From: Alkalimonas delamerensis
GTDB lineage: Bacteria; Pseudomonadota; Gammaproteobacteria; Enterobacterales; Alteromonadaceae
Length of the DNA stretch: 64,000 bases
Direction: 5' to 3'
NCBI RefSeq assembly: GCF_030717955.1
Contig: NZ_JAUZVY010000003.1
Coordinates: forward strand, 310,001 to 374,000
Positions 48,497-57,851 of the stretch are shown here, piece after piece. Under the pieces are notes generated by a model, which did no database searches, had not been told where the DNA came from, and saw only the letters and a list, made by a program, of their open reading frames with translations. Every line of letters starts with the position of its first letter. Positions within the stretch are counted from its first letter, which is position 1. Both the position numbers and the translations under genes were made by a program.

Positions 48497-50275
48497 ATGA
48501 GTAAGCCATTGTTATTGACTGAGCTGGTACTGCGTGATGCCCATCAATCGCTGCTGGCCACCCGGATGCGTCTGGAAGATATGTTGCCGATTGCAGAAAA
48601 GCTGGACAAAGTGGGCTACTGGTCGATGGAATCCTGGGGTGGTGCAACCTTCGATGCCTGCATTCGTTACCTGGGCGAAGATCCCTGGCACCGCATTCGG
48701 GCCTTGAAAAAAGCCATGCCCAACACCAAACAGCAAATGCTGCTGCGTGGCCAGAACCTGCTCGGCTACCGGCATTATGCCGATGATGTGGTCGAAGCCT
48801 TCGTCGATAGGGCGGTCGAGAACGGGGTGGATGTGTTCCGCATTTTCGATGCGATGAACGACATCCGCAACTTGCAAACGGCCATTCAGGCCGCCGTCAA
48901 AGCCGATGCTCATGCCCAGGGTACCATGTCGTACACGGTTAGCCCGGTGCATACCATTGATATGTGGGTGGATATGGCCATTCAGCTGGAAGACATGGGC
49001 TGTCACTCCATTTGCATCAAAGACATGGCGGGTTTGCTCAAGCCTTACGTGGCCGAAGAGCTGATTACCCGCATCAAAGAGGCGGTCAAAATTCCACTGG
49101 CGATGCAGTGCCATGCTACCACCGGGCTCAGTACCGCTACCTACCAAAAAGCTATTGATGCCGGCATTGATATGCTGGATACCGCCATCTCTTCAATGAG
49201 CATGACCTATGGCCACAGCGCTACCGAAACCATGGTGGCCATTACCGAAGACACCGAGCGTGATACCGGGCTGGATTTAACCTTGTTGGCAGAAATCGCG
49301 GCTTACTTCCGTGAAGTACGGAAGAAATACGCCAAGTTCGAAGGCTCCCTAAAAGGGGTGGATGCCCGGATCCTGCTGGCACAGGTCCCTGGAGGCATGC
49401 TGACCAATATGGAAAGCCAGCTGAAAGAACAAGATGCGCTGGACAAGCTGGATTCGGTCCTGAAAGAAATTCCTAAAGTGCGGGAAGACCTGGGCTTTAT
49501 TCCTCTGGTTACCCCAACCTCGCAAATTGTTGGCACTCAGGCGGTGTTGAATGTGCTGACCGGTGAGCGTTACAAAACCATCACCAAAGAAACCGCCGGA
49601 GTGCTGAAGGGCGAGTACGGCGCTACCCCGGCCGAGGTGGATGAAGCCTTGCAACAGCGGGTGCTCGATGGCAATGAAGCCATTCGTTGCCGACCTGCTG
49701 ACTTGCTTGAGCCGGAAATGGACAAATTGGGCAAAGAGCTGGACGAGATTGCGAAAAAAGAGGCCATTAGCCTGGCCGAGCACAAAATTGACGATGTGCT
49801 GACCTACGCGCTCTTCCCGCAAGTGGGCCTGAAGTTTTTGAAAAACCGCAACAACCCGGCTGCGTTTGAGCCTGTCCCTGAAGCTCCTGGCGAAACCGGA
49901 GCAGCCAGCGCTGCACCTGTCGCTCAGGTTGGCGGTGTCGCGGCCTACAGCGTGCGGGTGGATGGCAAGGTCTACGAGGTTGAAGTGGCCCCGAGCGGCG
50001 AATTGAGCAGCATTAAACCTGTAGTGGAAGAAAACATCCCCGGCCGGGCTTCGGTGACTGGCAGCGGCACTTTGACGGCGCCTTTGGCTGGCAACATCTG
50101 GAAGGTGGCGACCAAAGAGGGCGCTCAGGTGAAGAAAGGCGATGTGGTGATCATTATGGAAGCGATGAAAATGGAAACCGAAGTGCGTGCTGCCGTCGAT
50201 GGTAGCATTCAGAAAATCCATGTCAGCGCCGGTGATGCGGTCAGCAATGGCGATGTGTTGATCACCTACGCCTGA
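48497..50275 (+). CDS. oadA: oxaloacetate decarboxylase alpha subunit (biotin-dependent)
   Basis: A 592-residue cytoplasmic subunit. The N-terminal carboxyltransferase domain contains VLRDAHQSLLATRMR, the metal ligands Asp and the HxH-type MQCHATTGLS region, and the carboxybiotin-transfer KDMAGLL lysine. A conserved PYC/OADA helical domain and a linker rich in Ala and Pro follow. A biotinyl domain has the acceptor Lys558 in EAMKMETEV. It transfers CO2 from oxaloacetate to biotin; OadB then decarboxylates it and exports sodium. AGAGGA precedes the ATG. Confidence 0.96.
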   Translation: MSKPLLLTELVLRDAHQSLLATRMRLEDMLPIAEKLDKVGYWSMESWGGATFDACIRYLGEDPWHRIRALKKAMPNTKQQMLLRGQNLLGYRHYADDVVEAFVDRAVENGVDVFRIFDAMNDIRNLQTAIQAAVKADAHAQGTMSYTVSPVHTIDMWVDMAIQLEDMGCHSICIKDMAGLLKPYVAEELITRIKEAVKIPLAMQCHATTGLSTATYQKAIDAGIDMLDTAISSMSMTYGHSATETMVAITEDTERDTGLDLTLLAEIAAYFREVRKKYAKFEGSLKGVDARILLAQVPGGMLTNMESQLKEQDALDKLDSVLKEIPKVREDLGFIPLVTPTSQIVGTQAVLNVLTGERYKTITKETAGVLKGEYGATPAEVDEALQQRVLDGNEAIRCRPADLLEPEMDKLGKELDEIAKKEAISLAEHKIDDVLTYALFPQVGLKFLKNRNNPAAFEPVPEAPGETGAASAAPVAQVGGVAAYSVRVDGKVYEVEVAPSGELSSIKPVVEENIPGRASVTGSGTLTAPLAGNIWKVATKEGAQVKKGDVVIIMEAMKMETEVRAAVDGSIQKIHVSAGDAVSNGDVLITYA

Positions 50276-50286
50276 GGAATGCCTTA

Positions 50287-51417
50287 ATGGATGCTTTTCA
50301 AACCTTGTTGCAATCGACCGGGGTGCTGAACTTTACCGCCGGTCAAGTCGTGATGCTGCTGGTGGGTATCGGCCTGCTGTACCTGGCCATTGCGAAGAAC
50401 TTTGAGCCCCTGCTGTTGCTGCCGATAGGTTTTGGCGCTGTGCTGACCAATGTCCCCTTGGCAGGCATGGGCGAAGTCGGTGGCTTTTTGCACATGTTTT
50501 ACGACATTGGGGTTGGTACCGGCTTGTTTCCGCTTTTGATCTTCTTAGGCGTTGGTGCCATGACGGATTTTGGTGCTTTGATTGCCTATCCGCGGATGCT
50601 GTTTTTGGGCGCTGCTGCGCAGTTTGGTATTTTTGCGACCTTACTGGGCGCCATTGCACTGAACTGGGTACCCGGCATGAGCTTCACCTTTCAAGAAGCG
50701 GCCGCCATCGCCATTATCGGTGGTGCCGATGGCCCGACCGCCATTTTCCTGGCCTCGCAACTGGCACCTGAGTTACTGGGGGCCATAGCGGTTGCGGCTT
50801 ATTCCTACATGGCGCTGGTACCGATGATCCAGCCGCCCATTATGAAAGCCCTGACCAGCAAAAAAGAGCGCGAAATTCAGATGACGCAGCTGCGTACCGT
50901 CAGCAAAAAAGAAAAGATCATGTTCCCACTGATTTTGCTGATGCTGACCATCCTGTTTCTGCCAACAGCTGCCCCGCTGATCGGGATGCTGTGTCTTGGC
51001 AATTTAATGCGTGAAGCCGGTGTGGTGGATCGCTTGAGCAAAACGGCGCAAAACGAGCTGATCAACATCGTCACCATTTTCCTGGGGCTGGCGGTAGGTT
51101 CCAGGTTAAGTGCCGAGCACTTTTTGACTGCGCAAACCCTGGGCATTCTGATCCTGGGCTTGGTGGCTTTTGCCATTGGCACCGGCTCTGGGGTGATCAT
51201 GGCGAAAATCATGAACAAGCTGTCGAAACAGCCGATCAACCCTTTGGTGGGCGCTGCTGGCGTCTCTGCCGTTCCGATGGCCGCCCGGGTGGTGAATAAA
51301 GTTGGTTTGCAAGCCAACCCGCATAACTTCCTGCTGATGCATGCGATGGGGCCTAATGTGGCCGGGGTAATTGGTTCAGCGGTTGCTGCGGGTATTTTGC
51401 TGGCCCTGGTGGGCTAG
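50287..51417 (+). CDS. oadB: oxaloacetate decarboxylase beta subunit (sodium pump)
   Basis: A 376-residue membrane subunit with about nine or ten helices. The sodium-site motifs IGGADGPTAIFLASQLAPELLGAIAVAAYSYMALVP and GAAGVSAVPMAARVVNKVG are intact. It couples carboxybiotin decarboxylation to outward sodium movement. Eleven bases follow oadA. With oadG and oadA this is a complete sodium pump, implying an Na+ gradient used elsewhere in the cell. Confidence 0.96.
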   Translation: MDAFQTLLQSTGVLNFTAGQVVMLLVGIGLLYLAIAKNFEPLLLLPIGFGAVLTNVPLAGMGEVGGFLHMFYDIGVGTGLFPLLIFLGVGAMTDFGALIAYPRMLFLGAAAQFGIFATLLGAIALNWVPGMSFTFQEAAAIAIIGGADGPTAIFLASQLAPELLGAIAVAAYSYMALVPMIQPPIMKALTSKKEREIQMTQLRTVSKKEKIMFPLILLMLTILFLPTAAPLIGMLCLGNLMREAGVVDRLSKTAQNELINIVTIFLGLAVGSRLSAEHFLTAQTLGILILGLVAFAIGTGSGVIMAKIMNKLSKQPINPLVGAAGVSAVPMAARVVNKVGLQANPHNFLLMHAMGPNVAGVIGSAVAAGILLALVG

Positions 51418-51458
51418 GCAGTCAAACTATCGAACTCAATCAGCAATACTTAAGTACG

Positions 51459-52550
51459 TTAAGGCCTGTATTCAATACCAAGCACACAGGCCTTGCGTGC
51501 TCCGGTCACTGCCGGCACATTGCCAGGCCTTTGCTGGTCAAAAGCCTGCGCCAGCCAGGCAAAAGCCATGGCTTCTACCCAGTCGGGGTCTAGCCCTTCA
51601 CTGCTACTGCTCTTCACTTTTGCCGGCGTTAGCAGTTGCTGCAAATCTGCCATCAACACCGGGTGATGGACACCACCACCACAGACAAATACCTCGCTAA
51701 GGTTAGGTAATTGCAGCTCGTTAGCAATGCTAAGCGCGGTAAAGCGGCATAAGGTGCGCTGCACATCGGCAGGAGCTTCCTGGCCGGTCAGTTGTTGCTG
51801 CAACCAAGGCAGATGAAAGTATTCGCGCCCGGTGCTTTTTGGGCCGCGCTGCTGAAAAAAGGGATCGCTCAGCAACTGCTGCAATAGCCTGGGCAGCAGC
51901 TTACCTTCTGCGCTAAAAACACCGTCTTTGTCGTAGGGCTGTTGGCGATGAAGTGACACCCAATCATCCATCAGGCAATTGCCAGGGCCGGTATCATAGC
52001 CAGTGATGCTGCCATTGGCATGCAGCAAACTGATATTGGCAATGCCGCCAATATTTACGACCGCACGGTTTTGGCCCGCCCTGGCAAAAAACGCCTGATG
52101 AAAAGCTGGTACCAAAGGGGCTCCCTGACCACCATAGGCCATGTCTTTACGGCGAAAATCGGCAATCACCCGGATACCCGTTAGCGCTGCCAACAGATGC
52201 ATATTTCCAAGCTGCATGGTAAAAGGCTGGGCCTGACTGGGGCGATGCCGAATGGTCTGGCCATGGCAGCCTACAGCGCTGATTAACTCTGGTTGGTAAT
52301 TGGCATGCTGCAGTAATTGCTTGACACCAGCGGCGTAGCACTCGGTCAGTTGATACTCAACCGGGCCTATGCGCTCAACTTCATTGTCGCCGGGTTCGGC
52401 CAGAGAGCGCAGCTCCCGTTGCAGGCTGGCTGGAAAGGGAAGCAGGCAACGACTCAGTAAGTTGGGCTTGCTCGTAAAGTCTGCCAGCACCAGATCAATG
52501 CCATCCAGGCTGGTGCCGGACATAATGCCAATGTAGAGTTGTGGCAGCAC
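51459..52550 (-). CDS. anmK: anhydro-N-acetylmuramic acid kinase
   Basis: A 363-residue sugar kinase that converts 1,6-anhydroMurNAc plus water to MurNAc-6-phosphate in cell-wall recycling. Motifs: YIGIMSGTSLDGIDLVLADF, GGQGAPLVPAFHQAFF, NIGGIANISLL and TGYDTGPGNCLMDDW. The start is a GTG placed directly after the TAA of the upstream peptidase gene, so the two are coupled. This pairing is conserved in gammaproteobacteria and links recycling to peptidoglycan cleavage. Confidence 0.96.
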   Translation of the reverse strand: MLPQLYIGIMSGTSLDGIDLVLADFTSKPNLLSRCLLPFPASLQRELRSLAEPGDNEVERIGPVEYQLTECYAAGVKQLLQHANYQPELISAVGCHGQTIRHRPSQAQPFTMQLGNMHLLAALTGIRVIADFRRKDMAYGGQGAPLVPAFHQAFFARAGQNRAVVNIGGIANISLLHANGSITGYDTGPGNCLMDDWVSLHRQQPYDKDGVFSAEGKLLPRLLQQLLSDPFFQQRGPKSTGREYFHLPWLQQQLTGQEAPADVQRTLCRFTALSIANELQLPNLSEVFVCGGGVHHPVLMADLQQLLTPAKVKSSSSEGLDPDWVEAMAFAWLAQAFDQQRPGNVPAVTGARKACVLGIEYRP

Positions 52551-53894
52551 TTATGGTACCGCCACCAGCAGTTGTTGCTGTTGGTTTTGCAGTTCAGCCA
52601 GCACTTCAGTGGCCTGGGCAATAAAGTTCGTTTTATCGGCTCCGGTCAGTGCCTGTGCTTGCGGCAGTTGGACTGTCCGTGGGTTACGATGCACGCCATT
52701 GACCACAAACTCGTAATGCAAGTGTGGCCCGGTGACCCGACCGGTAGCACCCAGACGGCCAATCACCTGGCCCTGACGGACCCGGTCGCCAACCCGGACC
52801 TGACGGCGCGATAAGTGCAGGTACTTGGTGACGATGTTGTTGCCATGTTGAATAAAGACATAGTTGCCGTTCAGATTGTTATAAGTGGATGCGGTGACCC
52901 GTCCATCGCCGGTCGCCATAATAGGAGTTCCGACGGGCGCCACGTAGTCGATGCCGTTGTGGGCCGCAACCCGCCCGGTGACCGGGTGCAGCCGTCGTGG
53001 GTTAAAGTTGGAACTGATACGGGTAAACTCGACGGGCGCCCTCAAAAATGCCTGACGCATGCTGGTGCCATCTGGCTTGTAGTAATGGCCATCGCTATGG
53101 CGAACGGCCTGAATCAACCGCCCCTGATTGGTGAATTGGGCGGCCAGTATCTTGCCATTGCCGATGAACTCGTCGCCATTGTAATTGCGCTCAAACAAAA
53201 CGGTAAAGCTATCACCGGCTCGGATATCGAGGGCAAAGTCGATGTCCCAGCCAAAGATGCTGGCTAGGGCCATTATCTGGTTGTTGCTAAGACCGGCATC
53301 CAGGCCTGCGTGCCAGAAACTGGAGCGGATGGTGGCCGCGGCATACTGGGTCCGCGTTTCAAGCTCCAGTTGCTCGCGTACCGCCTGAAAACGGCCTTCG
53401 TCATCACGAATTACCCGCAAGGACTCCAGCCGACTTATGGCGTAGTGAAGCTGCTGCAACTGACCCTCGTCATCCAGGCCAAACTCCAGCGTTTCCCCCG
53501 GAAACAGCCGGGTCAGGGTGCGGGTGCTGTCGCCAAGTGCCAGAATGGCCAGCATGGTTTGTTGGCTGACATTGGCCCGGCGAAATAAATTGGAAAGCGC
53601 ATCGCCTCGTTGCACTGTCATGCTCTGCCAGTGCAGCGGATCGGCCGCCTGTTCGGGCTCTTCAGGCAAGACCTCGGTCTCCATTGCAACATCAACCGGT
53701 TCGACAGTGGGCGGTGCGAGAACTTCGGTATGAATGCTTTCGGATGGCACTTCGGTGAGCAGATCCGAGGCGGACAGCTGTTCTGTGCTGTGGTCGGGGG
53801 TAGTGGGCAGCCAGATCACCCAGACCGACAGGATCAACAAACCGAGGATCAGCAGGCGATGAGGAACAGGAAGGCGAGACACCAGTCTTTGCAT
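52551..53894 (-). CDS. mepM: M23-family murein endopeptidase (MepM/YebA-like)
   Basis: A 447-residue protein with a cytoplasmic N-terminus, one membrane anchor (about 13-30), an OapA/LysM-like region (about 88-160), a second helper domain and a C-terminal M23 peptidase. The zinc ligands His312, Asp316 and His393 (HNGIDYVAP and GPHLHYEF) are all present, so unlike NlpD it should be active. MepM cuts D-Ala-mDAP cross-links to permit insertion of new peptidoglycan. Divergent from tyrS; upstream of anmK. Confidence 0.93.
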   Translation of the reverse strand: MQRLVSRLPVPHRLLILGLLILSVWVIWLPTTPDHSTEQLSASDLLTEVPSESIHTEVLAPPTVEPVDVAMETEVLPEEPEQAADPLHWQSMTVQRGDALSNLFRRANVSQQTMLAILALGDSTRTLTRLFPGETLEFGLDDEGQLQQLHYAISRLESLRVIRDDEGRFQAVREQLELETRTQYAAATIRSSFWHAGLDAGLSNNQIMALASIFGWDIDFALDIRAGDSFTVLFERNYNGDEFIGNGKILAAQFTNQGRLIQAVRHSDGHYYKPDGTSMRQAFLRAPVEFTRISSNFNPRRLHPVTGRVAAHNGIDYVAPVGTPIMATGDGRVTASTYNNLNGNYVFIQHGNNIVTKYLHLSRRQVRVGDRVRQGQVIGRLGATGRVTGPHLHYEFVVNGVHRNPRTVQLPQAQALTGADKTNFIAQATEVLAELQNQQQQLLVAVP

Positions 53895-54033
53895 GGGGTT
53901 TGATCGAATTACTGCCTAAATGAGCAGCATAGCGTTTTTTTTTCACCGATGCCAGTAGCGTGCAATTTGCAACCGTGCTGGCATCAGTTAGAATGGCCGG
54001 TTCTGATTGCACCCTAATTTTTTGGAGACCACC

Positions 54034-55236
54034 ATGACCAACTGGGAGCAGGCGTTTGCAGAGTTAAAACGCGGCTGCGAAGAGATTTTGCTGGAAGAAG
54101 AGCTGATTGCCAAACTCAAAGAAGGCAAGCCACTGACGATAAAAGCCGGTTTTGATCCGACGGCGCCAGATTTGCATCTGGGGCACACCGTGCTTATCAA
54201 CAAGTTGCGCACCTTCCAGCAGTATGGGCATGAGGTGATTTTCCTGATCGGTGACTTTACCGGCATGATTGGCGATCCCAGCGGCAAAAACGTCACCCGT
54301 AAGCCTCTGAGCCGCGAGGATGTGCTGGCCAACGCTGAAACCTACAAAGAGCAGGTGTTTAAAATTCTGGACCCGGCCAAGACCCGCATTGCCTTTAATT
54401 CGGAGTGGATGGGTGAGCTGGGGGCGGCTGGTTTAATTCGGCTGGCATCGCAACAAACGGTGGCGCGGATGCTGGAGCGGGATGACTTTAAAAAGCGCTT
54501 CGCCAACAATCAATCCATTGCCATTCATGAGTTTTTGTACCCGCTGGTGCAGGGCTGGGATTCGGTTGCACTTAAAGCCGATGTCGAAATGGGCGGAACC
54601 GATCAGCGCTTTAACCTGCTGATGGGGCGTGAGCTGCAAAAAGAAGCGGGTCAGCGGCCTCAAACTGTGATGATGGTGCCTTTGCTGGAAGGACTGGATG
54701 GCGTGCAGAAGATGTCCAAGTCGTTGGGCAACTACGTCGGCATCACCGATGCACCCAATGAGATGTTTGGCAAAATCATGTCAATTTCCGACGATTTGAT
54801 GTGGCGCTACTTCGAGCTGCTGAGCTTCCGACCGCTGAGCGACATCGATGCGCTGAAGCAACGTATTGCTGACGGGGGCAACCCCCGGGATGTGAAGATT
54901 GAGCTGGCGAAAGAAATCATTGCCCGTTTTCACGATGCCGCTGCCGCCGATGCTGCTGAGCAGGACTTCATTCAGCGCTTTTCCAAAAATGCGTTGCCGG
55001 ATGACATTCCAGAGCTTGAGCTAAGCTGCGAAGCCGACGCCATGCCTATTGCCAACTTGCTCAAAGAAGCCGGCCTGGTCGCCAGTACCTCAGAAGCGAT
55101 GCGGATGATCAAGCAAGGTGCAGTAAAGCGCAACGGCGATGAGAAAATCGACGACAGCAAGCTGGAAATTGCCAAAGGCAGCGAAGCCATCTACCAGGTT
55201 GGCAAGCGCAAGTTTGCTAAAGTCAGCTTGGTGTAA
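54034..55236 (+). CDS. tyrS: tyrosyl-tRNA synthetase
   Basis: A 400-residue class I synthetase. HIGH-type motif LHLGHTVLINKL, KMSKS in VQKMSKSLGNYVGI, tyrosine-site residues in GFDPTAPDLHLGH and an S4 RNA-binding domain at the C-terminus (ANLLKEAGLVASTSEAMRMIKQG). Length and the compact form match the shorter TyrRS type of many marine gammaproteobacteria. The start at 54034 follows TTGGAGA and begins MTNWEQAF. A strong terminator follows. Confidence 0.96.
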   Translation: MTNWEQAFAELKRGCEEILLEEELIAKLKEGKPLTIKAGFDPTAPDLHLGHTVLINKLRTFQQYGHEVIFLIGDFTGMIGDPSGKNVTRKPLSREDVLANAETYKEQVFKILDPAKTRIAFNSEWMGELGAAGLIRLASQQTVARMLERDDFKKRFANNQSIAIHEFLYPLVQGWDSVALKADVEMGGTDQRFNLLMGRELQKEAGQRPQTVMMVPLLEGLDGVQKMSKSLGNYVGITDAPNEMFGKIMSISDDLMWRYFELLSFRPLSDIDALKQRIADGGNPRDVKIELAKEIIARFHDAAAADAAEQDFIQRFSKNALPDDIPELELSCEADAMPIANLLKEAGLVASTSEAMRMIKQGAVKRNGDEKIDDSKLEIAKGSEAIYQVGKRKFAKVSLV

Positions 55237-55238
55237 TG

Positions 55239-55269
55239 AGTAAGGGCGCATTCGGCGCCCTTACTTTTT
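55239..55269. terminator. bidirectional terminator between tyrS and the mscS-like gene
   Basis: AGTAAGGGCGC pairs with GCGCCCTTACT around a short ATTCG loop and is followed by Ts. It ends close to the stop codon of the convergent channel gene. Confidence 0.9.
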
Positions 55270-55277
55270 CAGTGACT

Positions 55278-56585
55278 TTAGTCGTCCTGATGGCGTTTAA
55301 GATCGGCTGGCATGGATTTAATATGCAAGTCCCGCTGAGGGTAAGGAATGGTGATCTTATGTTCCTTAAATGCCCGCCAAATCGCTAAATTCACTTCCGA
55401 TTTGACGCCGCCGGTGCCATTTTCCGGGTCAGAAATCCAGGCACGTAGCTGCAGTTCAATGCCGCTGTCGGCAAACTCCATCAACCGAACCGTAGGAGCG
55501 GGCTCGGTCAGAATACGTGTTGAGGCTTTGGCGCATTCCAGCATCAGCGCCATCGCTTGCTCTGGATCATCGTCGTAACTGATTTGCACCGGGATCACCA
55601 CCCGGACATTGCGATCGGCATAACTCCAGTTAATCACTTCGGACGTAATCAAGTTTTCATTCGGGATCAGCGTATCGACCCCTTCACGATTTCGCACCAC
55701 CACGTAGCGGGAATTGAGCGCCTCGACCCAGCCAAATTTATCGCCTACCGTGATGACATCGCCGGGCTTGATGGAGCGATCCAGCACCAGAATAAAGCCG
55801 CTGATAAAGTTCGATGCAATGCGCTGCAAACCAAAACCCAGGCCAACCCCAAGGGCACCACCAAAAATTGCCAGCGAGCTTAAGTTAATGCCGACCGCAT
55901 TAAGGGCTATCAGAAAGGCCAGAGTCAGCAGGATAAACTTGCTGAACTTATTAAAGCCCACCCGCATGCTGGGTGAAATATAGGCTGAGCGCTGCAATTG
56001 CCGGCTAATCAGCTCGGACAGCCAAATCGCTACGGTAAAGGCCAAGCCCACCAGCAGCAGCAGTTTGAGCACCGACAGCACCGAAACGCGATGTTCACCC
56101 AGACTCAGGGCCAGACTGTCCAAAAAGTCGAGCACCACCGGCAACCAGCCGATTAAATGCAACACCACACCTAGCCAAACCAGCACCGACAAGGCGCTTT
56201 CCGATGATTTAAGCAGTGGGTTGATGGTAAAAGCTTTGCGCAGCAAATAAATGCTGAAGCGGATCAGCGCCAGCGCCCAAAGCACCGGTACGGCAATGGC
56301 AAGCAACTGAACTGGCATGGCGTAGCCGGTGAGAATTGCTTTGGCCGGGATCACCACAGCCAGAGCAACCAAAGGCCATAGCAGGCGCTGGGTGCTGCGC
56401 ACCGCGATATGGCGGATGCCTTGCTGAGTTGCCGAGGCTTTTGTTTCCAGCAGCTGTTGGATTCGGCGGTTTAATAATGAGGCAGCAATGGCCGCCGAGG
56501 CTAAGATTGCTAACTGCCACAAAGTAGCTGGGCTTAGCAGTTGTTCGAGATGTTGTTGCCACCAGTTGAGGGCGGATTCCAGCAT
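55278..56585 (-). CDS. MscS-family mechanosensitive ion channel
   Basis: A 435-residue protein with about five N-terminal helices, then the pore helix and hinge (SSLAIFGGALGVGLGFGLQRIASNFISGFILVLDRSIKPGDVI) and the beta and alpha/beta domains of the MscS vestibule (NREGVDTLIPNENLITSEVINWS). It should open under membrane tension to release solutes on osmotic downshift. Larger than E. coli MscS because of extra N-terminal helices, as in YbdG/MscM-type channels. Last gene of the minus-strand run 55278-57523, 20 bases after the AEC permease gene. Confidence 0.93.
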   Translation of the reverse strand: MLESALNWWQQHLEQLLSPATLWQLAILASAAIAASLLNRRIQQLLETKASATQQGIRHIAVRSTQRLLWPLVALAVVIPAKAILTGYAMPVQLLAIAVPVLWALALIRFSIYLLRKAFTINPLLKSSESALSVLVWLGVVLHLIGWLPVVLDFLDSLALSLGEHRVSVLSVLKLLLLVGLAFTVAIWLSELISRQLQRSAYISPSMRVGFNKFSKFILLTLAFLIALNAVGINLSSLAIFGGALGVGLGFGLQRIASNFISGFILVLDRSIKPGDVITVGDKFGWVEALNSRYVVVRNREGVDTLIPNENLITSEVINWSYADRNVRVVIPVQISYDDDPEQAMALMLECAKASTRILTEPAPTVRLMEFADSGIELQLRAWISDPENGTGGVKSEVNLAIWRAFKEHKITIPYPQRDLHIKSMPADLKRHQDD

Positions 56586-56605
56586 GGATGGTCCTTGTTC
56601 GAAAT

Positions 56606-57523
56606 TCAGATAAGCAGCCAGTACACCACTGGCAAGGTCAAAAAGCTTAGCAGCACCCCAAAGCCGACCAGAGCACTGACCAGGCGGGGGGCCAACCCGG
56701 CCATAATGGCGATGGCGCCGGCTGAGATCATCGGCGGCATGGCGGCCATAAAGACCACGGTTTGCAGCAGTGTTGTTTCAGACCGACTCCCTTTGGCTAT
56801 AGCATAGGCCATCAGAGGCATCAGAACCAGCGTTACCAGCAAGCCAAAGCCAACTGGCTTCAGCTCGTTGGCGTCCAGGCGAAAGCGCAGACTAAAGCCA
56901 ACCGCTATCATCACCACCGGCACCAGGGTCGCAGCCACATTGCTGAGCAACTGCTCAGCCAGTGGGGGATAGCTGCTGTGACGAAGCAACAATGCCAGCA
57001 GCAGCGCCAGCAGTGGCGGAGCGCTCAGCACCTTGCGCAAGATGATGGCGGTGCTGGCCGGTTGTTTTTGGTTGCCGTAGAGACTGGCTAAAATGGTGGC
57101 CCAGCTTGCCAGCGCAATGAAAGAACCCAATTGATCGTAAATAATGGCCACCGGCATCCGCTCCGGGCCCCAAAAGGCTTCCACCATCGGGAAACCAAGA
57201 AAGGAGGTATTGCCTAGTGGCAGCACAATCAGCAAGGCCACGATGACATCGCGGCTCCAGTTCAGCCAGCGTCCTATCAGCAAGGTAAGCGCAGCCACCA
57301 TCAGCAGCAACAGCCAGGGTGTCAGCACCGGTAGCCAGAGCTGAGCACTAAAGGTGAGCGTTGGAATTTTTAGCAGCACCAAAGCGGGCAGGGCAACATT
57401 CAGGACATAGGCATTGAGGGCGCGAGCACTGTCAGCAGGCATGGCTGGTACCAGCCGCAGCAGCAGACCTATTAACAGGTAGCCCAGAATCAGGGCATAG
57501 TTGTCCAGCGGTAAGGCGGGCAT
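56606..57523 (-). CDS. AEC (auxin efflux carrier) family permease
   Basis: A 305-residue membrane protein with ten helices in two five-helix halves. Family features include ALNAYVLNVALPALVLLKI in the first half, PLGNTSFLGFPMVEAFWGPE and ATLVPVVMIAVGFSLRF. Substrates of bacterial members are organic anions or unknown. ATG 57523 is chosen because an in-frame TTG upstream lies against the GIY-YIG stop; the ribosome binding sequence GGAG is rather far away, so the start is not certain. Confidence 0.85.
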   Translation of the reverse strand: MPALPLDNYALILGYLLIGLLLRLVPAMPADSARALNAYVLNVALPALVLLKIPTLTFSAQLWLPVLTPWLLLLMVAALTLLIGRWLNWSRDVIVALLIVLPLGNTSFLGFPMVEAFWGPERMPVAIIYDQLGSFIALASWATILASLYGNQKQPASTAIILRKVLSAPPLLALLLALLLRHSSYPPLAEQLLSNVAATLVPVVMIAVGFSLRFRLDANELKPVGFGLLVTLVLMPLMAYAIAKGSRSETTLLQTVVFMAAMPPMISAGAIAIMAGLAPRLVSALVGFGVLLSFLTLPVVYWLLI

Positions 57524-57551
57524 CCGTGGTACAGCTCCGGCAGTCAAAAGC

Positions 57552-57851
57552 TTATTCTAGCGTTTCAGCGTCCTTGGCTCCATCCGCCTTTTGGCGAATA
57601 AAGGCTTCTTTTTGCTGTTTGCTCAGTTGTTTAAACCGGTATTCGGCTTTACTGGCACTGCTGCGGCAAGGGTAGGGCTCTTGGTACAACAGCTGCAAAG
57701 GGCGCTGGCCACGCAAGGCCTTGGCGCCACCGGTAAGCTCGCCGTTGTGCTGGCGCAACCGGCGTTCAGGGTCTGTACTAATGCCGGTGTATATTTGCCC
57801 TTTGGCCGTGCTAAGCAGATATAAAAACCAGGCTTTCTCAGTCTGATGCAT
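57552..57851 (-). CDS. GIY-YIG domain protein (UPF0213/YhbQ-like)
   Basis: A 99-residue single-domain protein. FLYLLSTAKGQIYTGISTDPERRLRQHN holds the GIY-YIG element and the conserved Arg; SKAEYRFKQLSKQQKEAFI holds the metal-binding Glu. The small stand-alone members are reported to have weak nuclease activity on DNA, and their role is unsettled. It starts 14 bases inside the end of the TPR lipoprotein gene, in another frame, suggesting coupled translation. Confidence 0.88.
   Translation of the reverse strand: MHQTEKAWFLYLLSTAKGQIYTGISTDPERRLRQHNGELTGGAKALRGQRPLQLLYQEPYPCRSSASKAEYRFKQLSKQQKEAFIRQKADGAKDAETLE

Noticed and set aside
49349..50221. 290-codon open frame antisense to oadA
   Set aside because: Fully covered by the biotin carboxyltransferase gene; the translation is rich in His and Phe, typical of a shadow frame.
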